7,763 bases of DNA, taken from Clostridia bacterium. Its GTDB lineage: Bacteria; Bacillota; Clostridia; Oscillospirales; Butyricicoccaceae. The notes under the pieces were generated by a model, which saw only the letters and a list, made by a program, of their open reading frames with translations, ran no database searches and had not been told where the DNA came from. The stretch is from the NCBI GenBank assembly GCA_017547995.1, contig JAFYNW010000037.1:1-7763 (forward strand). Direction: 5' to 3'. The translations under genes were made by a program, and so were the position numbers. Shown piece after piece: positions 5,825 through 7,763 of this stretch (position 1 is its first letter; each line of letters opens with the position of its first letter).

Positions 5825-7069
5825 ATGGCAGTTGTAAGACCATTTAAGGCTATTCGTCCTACACCAGAACTTTCCGATAAGGTTGCTGCGCTTCCTTACG
5901 ACGTTATGAACTCTGACGAAGCTCGTGAGATGGTTAAGGGTAACCCTTATTCCTTCCTCCACATCGACAAGGCTGAAATCGACCTCGATCCATCCATCGA
6001 TCACTATGACCAGCGCGTTTACGAAAAGGCAGCTACAACTCTTACAGAAATGATCAACAACGGCACATTCATCCAGGATGAAAAGGCTTGCTACTACGTT
6101 TACAAGCAGGTTATGGATGGCCGTGCACAGATCGGTATCGTAGGTTGTGCTTCCATCGATGACTATATCAACAACATCATCAAGAAGCACGAACTTACAC
6201 GTGCTGACAAGGAAACAGACCGTGTTAACCATGTTGACTTCCTCGACGCTAACACAGGCCCTATCTTCCTCACATACAAGGCTCGTAAGGGTATCAATGA
6301 TATCGTTAACAAGACAATGGAAGGTGCTCCAGTTTACGACTTCGTAACAGAAGACGGCATTGGCAACACAGTATGGGTAATCTCCGACGAAGCAGACGTA
6401 GCAGCTATTTCTCAGGAATTTGCTGACACAAACTACCTCTACATCGCTGACGGTCACCACAGAAGTGCTTCCGCTGTTCGCGTTGGCAGAAAGCGCCGCG
6501 TTCAGAACCCAGAATACACAGGTAACGAAGAATTCAACTTCTTCCTCTCCGTATTCTTCCCAGATGAACAGCTCTACATCATGGACTACAACCGTGTAGT
6601 TGTTGACCTCAACGGTCTCACAGATGCAGAATACTTTGCAGCTGTTGAAAACAAGTTCACAGTTGAAGAATACAACGGCGAAGGCCAGTACCGTCCAGTT
6701 GACAAGCACACATTCGGTATGTTCATCAACAACAAGTGGTACATCCTCACAGCTAAGGAAGGCACATTCGATGCTAACGACCCAGTTGAACGCCTCGACG
6801 TTTCCATCCTTCAGAAGAACCTCCTCAACCCAATCCTCGGCATTGGCGATCCACGTACAGATAACCGCATCGACTTCGTTGGTGGTATCCGTGGTCTCGC
6901 AGAACTCGAACGCCGCGTAAACGAAGGCATGAAGGTTGCTTTCTCCATGTTCCCAACAACAATCGATGATCTTATCGACATCGCTGATGCAGGCCAGATT
7001 ATGCCTCCAAAGTCCACATGGTTCGAACCAAAGCTCCTTTCCGGTCTCTTCATCCACAAGCTTAAGTAA
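5825..7069 (+). CDS. DUF1015 family protein, candidate for the missing phosphoserine step
   Basis: A 414-residue soluble protein of the DUF1015 family, a usual full length. Conserved stretches visible are RPFKAIRP (5-12), LPYDV (23-27), NPYSFLHID (40-48), KKHELTRADKETDR (120-133), YIADGHHRSASAVR (206-219) and a C-terminal MPPKSTWFEPKLLSG (393-407). There is no signal peptide or membrane segment. From general knowledge, DUF1015 genes are often found beside serA and a class V aminotransferase in Clostridia and Bacteroidetes. The DGHHRxxxA segment resembles the phosphate-binding GxxR box of ParB, sulfiredoxin and the free serine kinase SerK. I infer a role in phosphoserine or serine metabolism, possibly dephosphorylation; the family name itself assigns no function. 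ATG at 5825 is preferred because residue 1 then meets the conserved RPF start; AAGGAG (5807-5812) is 12 nt away, rather distant. It shares the extreme codon bias of the operon. Confidence 0.9.
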   Translation: MAVVRPFKAIRPTPELSDKVAALPYDVMNSDEAREMVKGNPYSFLHIDKAEIDLDPSIDHYDQRVYEKAATTLTEMINNGTFIQDEKACYYVYKQVMDGRAQIGIVGCASIDDYINNIIKKHELTRADKETDRVNHVDFLDANTGPIFLTYKARKGINDIVNKTMEGAPVYDFVTEDGIGNTVWVISDEADVAAISQEFADTNYLYIADGHHRSASAVRVGRKRRVQNPEYTGNEEFNFFLSVFFPDEQLYIMDYNRVVVDLNGLTDAEYFAAVENKFTVEEYNGEGQYRPVDKHTFGMFINNKWYILTAKEGTFDANDPVERLDVSILQKNLLNPILGIGDPRTDNRIDFVGGIRGLAELERRVNEGMKVAFSMFPTTIDDLIDIADAGQIMPPKSTWFEPKLLSGLFIHKLK

Positions 7070-7089
7070 TTTAATTTTAATTACAATAT

Positions 7090-7123
7090 ATAAAAGTCAC
7101 TCATTCGGGTGGCTTTTATTTTT
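7090..7123 (+). terminator. Intrinsic terminator of the serine operon
   Basis: A 13-bp stem (7090-7102 with 7107-7119, two G-T pairs) closes on an ATTC loop and runs into TTTT, with the end of the stem itself T-rich. It lies 20 nt after the DUF1015 stop and is the strongest terminator of the plus-strand cluster. Confidence 0.88.
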
Positions 7124-7127
7124 GCAT

Positions 7128-7156
7128 AAAAAAGACCACCCCTGACGGATGGTCTT
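7128..7156 (-). terminator. Intrinsic terminator of the histidine phosphatase gene
   Basis: On the minus strand AAGACCATCC (7156-7147) pairs with GGGTGGTCTT (7141-7132), one T-G pair included, around GTCAG, followed by TTTT. It starts 6 nt after the phosphatase stop codon and stands back to back with the serine operon terminator, insulating the two convergent units. Confidence 0.88.
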
Positions 7157-7162
7157 ATATTT

Positions 7163-7708
7163 TTAGAACCAGTATTCACTGTCTGGAGCAGATGGGTCGT
7201 AATCGAACTCCATAATGCCGCCGCGTTCCATAGTTTCAAAATGCGTAAGAGTCTTGAGGCTCATTTCATGTCCTACAATGATGATTGTATCAAGGTGAGC
7301 ATATTTATCGAGCACTGCTCTCATTCTGCGACGCATAGGCTTTTCTTCTTCCCATGTGAGTCCCTCCCCTGCCGGATGGACACCCTTGTTTTCCTTGAAT
7401 TGCTTTGATGCACCTGCTGTGCTCTTCAATTCAGCAGTTGTGTCAGGAAGCCATTCATGCATCCCGACTTCAACTTCAACGTCAATACCCGTATGCTGAG
7501 AAATAATCTGCGCCGTCTGCAAGGCTCTTGTATAAGGAGATGAGATGATTATCTGTGCGTTTTTAAGACGGGAATCCTGAGCTGTTTCTTTAGCTTTGTC
7601 GATACCCTGCTGAGCTAATGGAGCAAAGTTTAATCCTACACCCCAGAAGCCGAGCGCTTCAGCCTTTGTGTAATCAGGCTCAGCGTGTCTTACAATATAA
7701 ACCTTCAT
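7163..7708 (-). CDS. Histidine phosphatase superfamily protein (phosphoglycerate-mutase-like)
   Basis: A 181-residue branch 1 histidine phosphatase, which removes phosphate through a phosphohistidine intermediate. R7-H8 in VRHAEPD carries the nucleophile. R61 in SSPYTRALQT binds phosphate, E85 in GMHEW is the likely acid, and H147 in IVGHEM completes the pocket. It is shorter than cofactor-dependent phosphoglycerate mutase (about 230-250) and lacks its insertions, so a phosphatase is more likely than a mutase. There is no signal peptide. AGGAG at 7720-7716 precedes the ATG. The gene overlaps the stop of an upstream frame by ATGA, so it probably belongs to an operon entering from the right. 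Substrate cannot be read from sequence: phosphoserine, alpha-ribazole phosphate (CobC-type) and sugar phosphates are all possible. Its codon use is ordinary compared with the serine operon beside it. Confidence 0.9.
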   Translation of the reverse strand: MKVYIVRHAEPDYTKAEALGFWGVGLNFAPLAQQGIDKAKETAQDSRLKNAQIIISSPYTRALQTAQIISQHTGIDVEVEVGMHEWLPDTTAELKSTAGASKQFKENKGVHPAGEGLTWEEEKPMRRRMRAVLDKYAHLDTIIIVGHEMSLKTLTHFETMERGGIMEFDYDPSAPDSEYWF

Positions 7709-7763
7709 AATTCTTCTCCTATCTTGCGTCTTTTGAAAAAATCAGCAAACCTCTGCCCTTTTC
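7705..7763 (-). CDS. C-terminal end of an unidentified upstream gene, partial
   Basis: On the minus strand one frame reads KGQRFADFFKRRKIGEEL and stops at TGA 7707-7705, overlapping the phosphatase ATG as ATGA, a pattern typical of coupled genes. A second open frame, ending SKDAR at TAG 7721-7719, would leave a 10-nt gap instead. The first is preferred for its overlap and its charged, protein-like tail, but 18 codons are too few to be sure. No family can be assigned. Confidence 0.4.
   Translation of the reverse strand, partial: KGQRFADFFKRRKIGEEL

Noticed and set aside
1..7763. CRISPR arrays, insertion sequences, tRNA or rRNA genes, phage genes
   Set aside because: No regularly spaced repeats, transposase motifs, terminal inverted repeats or RNA gene signatures were seen; the window reads as ordinary chromosome.

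Overview
The window looks like chromosomal DNA from a low-to-moderate-GC Gram-positive bacterium, most likely an anaerobic Clostridia member of the Oscillospiraceae/Lachnospiraceae type. The reasons are strong AGGAGG-type ribosome binding sites before most genes, AT-rich gaps with TATAAT-like -10 boxes and compact hairpin terminators, and protein families typical of that group: a HelD-type helicase, a class V aminotransferase used with a short 3-phosphoglycerate dehydrogenase, and a DUF1015 protein. The genus call is a guess from style, not from a marker gene.

Layout. Positions 1 to about 1990 (minus strand) hold most of a HelD-like superfamily 1 helicase, whose C-terminal part runs off the left edge. 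Its start is odd: no ATG is available, and the best-placed Shine-Dalgarno points to an ATT codon. Divergent from it is a small three-helix membrane protein of unknown function (2057-2377) ending in a good terminator hairpin. A minus-strand M19 membrane-dipeptidase-family zinc peptidase (2439-3401) converges on that terminator.

The centre of interest is a plus-strand cluster from about 3490 to 7123: a promoter and roughly 100-nt structured leader, a class V aminotransferase (3628-4698), D-3-phosphoglycerate dehydrogenase (4820-5734) and a DUF1015 protein (5825-7069), closed by an intrinsic terminator. Together they look like a serine biosynthesis operon. PGDH oxidises 3-phosphoglycerate and the aminotransferase makes phosphoserine, but no canonical SerB phosphatase is present. 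The DUF1015 protein has a GHHRxxxA motif that resembles the phosphate-binding box of the ParB/sulfiredoxin/SerK fold. It and the neighbouring histidine phosphatase are the two local candidates for the missing last step. Each intergenic gap in the operon carries one or two hairpins. The three genes share an extreme codon bias, with no TTA, CTA or TCA codons over almost their whole length, which suggests very high expression.

The right end has a minus-strand histidine phosphatase (phosphoglycerate-mutase-like, 7163-7708). Its own terminator sits back to back with that of the serine operon. It appears to be translationally coupled (ATGA overlap) to the tail of an unidentified gene that enters from the right edge.
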